NCBI GenBank assembly: GCA_020718125.1 | Contig: DYDC01000131.1 | Location: forward strand, 1 to 7,399 | Source: Methylacidiphilum sp. | GTDB taxonomy: Bacteria; Verrucomicrobiota; Verrucomicrobiia; CAIQCK01 | Direction of reading: 5' to 3' | DNA length: 7,399 bases | Shown here: in pieces, positions 6,203 to 7,399 of the stretch | How the letters are laid out: each line of letters begins with the position of its first letter | Position numbering within the stretch: the first letter of the stretch is position 1 | Position numbers and translations under genes: made by a program | Notes under the pieces: generated by a model | The model's input: only the letters and a program-made list of their open reading frames with translations | Told to the model about the DNA's origin: nothing | The model's database searches: none

Positions 6203-7399
6203 ACGGAGTTGAGCCACGGATTCACACGGATGAAACACAGATGGAAAAGGCTGGGGAAAAAGTAATCCGTGAAAATCTGTGTCCATCCGTGGCTAAAATT
6301 CCGCGCGCCGATATCGAGACTTTGATTCACCTCGGCGACCAAGCTGCGCTTTACGAAACGGCCCGGCTCTCTGGCACATCCAGCTACCGACCCCGTCTGC
6401 CGAAGAGCATCGAGCATCACGCGAAGTTGATTGATGACAAGCTGGCAGGGATTACCGTCTGCGACCCGGCCGTCGGTTCCGGCGCGTTCCCCGTCGGCAT
6501 GATGCACGAGATTGTCCGCGCCCGCTCCGCGCTCACGCCCTACTTCAAAGTGAAAGCGGCGTCCCCGCCGCTTTCTTCTCAAAAGACCAGCGGCGAGACG
6601 CCGCTTCCACATTATTTCGACCCGGAACTTCCCATCGGGGAAGTCCACGGCGGCAATCTCCCTCATTGGCGACAGGAAGGCGCGACCTATTTCGTTACGT
6701 TTCGGACCGCCGATTCCATGCCGGTCGAGCGCGTGGAACAGTGGAAAGCCGAGCGCGCCGAATGGCTCAAACAACATCCCGAACCCCACGACACCGCCAC
6801 GCGACGCGAGTATTACCAACTGTTTCACGAACGATGGCAAAACTGGCTCGATGAACCCCACGGAGCATGTCATCTCGCCAAACCCGAAATCAGCCCACTC
6901 GTCGAAAACGCGCTGCGCCACTTCAACGGCCAGCGATACCGACTGGATGAGTTTGTCGTCATGCCCAATCACGTTCACGCGCTCGTCACCCCACTGGGCA
7001 AGCACTCGCTTTCGGAAATCGTCCAAAACTGGAAATCTTTCACCGCCCATCAAATCAACAAGGCGCTCGGTCTCAGCGGCACATTTTGGCAGAAAGAATC
7101 CTTTGACCACATCGTCCGCTCAGCGGCACAAGCCGACCGCATCCGTCAATACATCCGCGACAACCCTAAAACAGTCGAAGCGGCGTCCCCGCCGCTTCAT
7201 GCAGCCGCCACGCCCCTGTCGCTTACTCCTTCAATATCTCCGGAACCAAGCGGCGAGGACGCCGCTTCTACGCGCGCGCCCTACCACTTCAAGCGCCACG
7301 CCATCCAGAGCTGCCTCTACGGCGTGGACATTGACCCCGGCGCGGTCGAGATCGCCAAGCTCCGCCTCTGGCTCTCCCTCGTCGTGGACGAGGAGGAAA
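6049..7399 (+). CDS. Eco57I/PglX-like DNA methyltransferase, catalytic part with in-frame insertions (partial)
   Basis: Phase 1 is open from the frameshift to the right edge without a stop. It begins EVAIDPEMLGKVFENLIEEN, then GLGSFYTPREIVHYMCQESL, which is the usual entry to the catalytic domain. Motif I (SAM binding) is VCDPAVGSGAFPVGMMHEIV (DPAVGSGAF at 6463-6489). Motif II and the following helix are YGVDIDPGAVEIAKLRLWLS (7318-7377). The catalytic NPPY/F motif would lie beyond the window. Two blocks are foreign but in frame. GVEPRIHTDETQMEKAGEKV and the following ten residues (6208-6297) come from an inverted repeat. About 246 codons between ALTPYF (ends 6546) and YHFKRHAIQ (starts 7285) carry a RAYT transposase and its REPs. 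Without them the protein would read NYLDTAVN-KIPRADIETLIH and ALTPYF-YHFKRHAIQ, as relatives do. Whether a methyltransferase with a 246-residue insert between motifs I and II can fold is unknown. With the frameshift, the gene is probably inactive as assembled. Confidence 0.8.
6212..6294. repeat. 83-bp CCACGGAT-type imperfect inverted repeat, read in frame
   Basis: The left arm begins AGCCACGGATTCACACGGAT (6212-6231) and the right arm ends GTGTCCATCCGTGGCT (6279-6294). The outer 10 bases of the arms are perfectly complementary (AGCCACGGAT/ATCCGTGGCT) and the inner parts are imperfect, around a centre with GGCTGGGGAAAAAG. This is a well-known-looking dispersed repeat. Its antisense translation (HGWTQIFTD, FIRVNPWLN) often pollutes gene predictions. 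Here its sense frame has no stop and adds roughly 28-30 residues between NYLDTAVN and KIPRADIETL of the methyltransferase. It has no gene of its own. Confidence 0.78.
6553..6606. repeat. Left REP pair (BIME-like) flanking the RAYT gene
   Basis: The first hairpin is AAAGCGGCG (6553-6561), loop TCCC, CGCCGCTTT (6566-6574), a perfect 9-bp stem. The second is AGCGGCG (6589-6595), loop AGA, CGCCGCT (6599-6605). The second is close to the reverse complement of the first, so the pair forms a convergent BIME-like unit. In the methyltransferase frame it reads KAASPPLSSQKTSGETPLP without a stop. The core AAGCGGCGTCCCCGCCGCTT is repeated exactly on the other side of the transposase at 7178-7197, as expected for REPs mobilised by the neighbouring RAYT. 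Confidence 0.8.
6607..7170 (+). mobile_element. REP-associated tyrosine transposase (RAYT, Y1_Tnp), fused in frame within the methyltransferase
   Basis: This is a complete-looking RAYT core of the IS200/IS605-like Y1 (HUH) family, single-strand endonucleases thought to spread REP sequences. It starts about PHYFDPELPIGEVHGGNLPH, with HWRQEGATYFVTFR (strand 1). ENALRHFNGQRYRLDEFVVM leads to the metal-binding HUH motif NHVHAL (first His codon 6970-6972, second 6976-6978). FWQKESFDHIVRSA follows, and the probable catalytic Tyr is in RQYIRDNP (codon 7150-7152). All key residues are present and no stop interrupts it. There is no ATG in frame between the left REP and codon 6718. The only near starts are a GTG at 6550 and the host gene's own codons. 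There is no stop at its end either, so it exists only as part of the methyltransferase frame. Free-standing RAYTs normally have their own start and stop. Confidence 0.88.
7177..7268. repeat. Right REP pair (BIME-like) flanking the RAYT gene
   Basis: The first hairpin is GAAGCGGCG (7177-7185), loop TCCC, CGCCGCTTC (7190-7198), a 9-bp stem. The second is AAGCGGCG (7248-7255), loop AGGA, CGCCGCTT (7260-7267), an 8-bp stem. Both occur in the same order and orientation as in the left copy, so the two BIMEs are direct repeats around the transposase. The second hairpin here is one base longer in the loop than its left partner (AGGA against AGA). The spacer between hairpins is longer (about 49 bases against 14) and holds no recognised feature. 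Translated, the unit reads EAASPPLH ... PSGEDAAST, after which methyltransferase sequence resumes at YHFKRHAIQ. Confidence 0.8.

Noticed and set aside
6553..6606. CRISPR repeats or a rho-independent terminator
   Set aside because: The hairpins are only paired, lack regular unique spacers and lack a T-run. They match the REP arrangement around a RAYT.
6010..7110. 366-codon open frame on the minus strand
   Set aside because: It is antisense to the methyltransferase/RAYT frame. The only familiar part (HGWTQIFTD, FIRVNPWLN) is the antisense reading of the CCACGGAT repeat, a known source of false genes.

Overview
The window is a GC-rich bacterial segment, most likely from a Verrucomicrobiota member or a relative in the Planctomycetota/Lentisphaerota sphere, possibly a metagenome contig. 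The evidence is indirect. There is a DUF4838-type glycoside-hydrolase-associated protein, a RAYT (REP-associated tyrosine transposase) with GCGGCG-type REP hairpins, and two dispersed palindromic repeats (a CCACGGATTCACACGGATG type and a GACGCAGACATTCCTGTCTGCG type) that I associate from memory with such genomes.

Layout. Bases 1-78 (minus strand) look like a scrap of an IS256/Mutator-family transposase. It abuts the 3' fragment of a DUF4838-like gene (plus strand, ending at 859). A 116-base gap carries a good sigma70-like promoter (TTGACG, 17 bp, TACACT). This starts a plus-strand run of four tightly packed genes: a 1073-aa fusion of a phospholipase-D-like nuclease domain with an SNF2-type helicase (976-4197); a RelE/HigB-like toxin (4210-4563); its XRE-type antitoxin (4560-4910); and an Eco57I/PglX-like adenine-specific DNA methyltransferase that begins at 4907 and runs off the right edge. 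The last three genes are joined by ATGA overlaps. A perfect 18-bp AT-rich palindrome overlaps the helicase stop codon just before the toxin and is a plausible antitoxin operator.

How it works together (inference). The nuclease-helicase plus the modification enzyme looks like a restriction-modification or BREX/DISARM-like anti-phage module. The toxin-antitoxin pair lodged between them could act as an addiction or guard device.

The most unusual part is the methyltransferase gene. It appears to have lost one base near 6045-6051, which moves the reading frame from phase 2 to phase 1. After that point phase 1 stays open to the window end, 1351 bases without a stop. Within this coding sequence there are three different palindromic or mobile insertions, all readable in frame: a TQTFLSA-encoding hairpin near 5736-5755, an 83-bp CCACGGAT inverted repeat at 6212-6294, and a complete RAYT transposase domain flanked by paired REP hairpins (about 6550-7275). 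The RAYT lies between methyltransferase motif I (DPAVGSGAF) and motif II (GVDIDP). The flanking methyltransferase sequence resumes in frame after every insertion.
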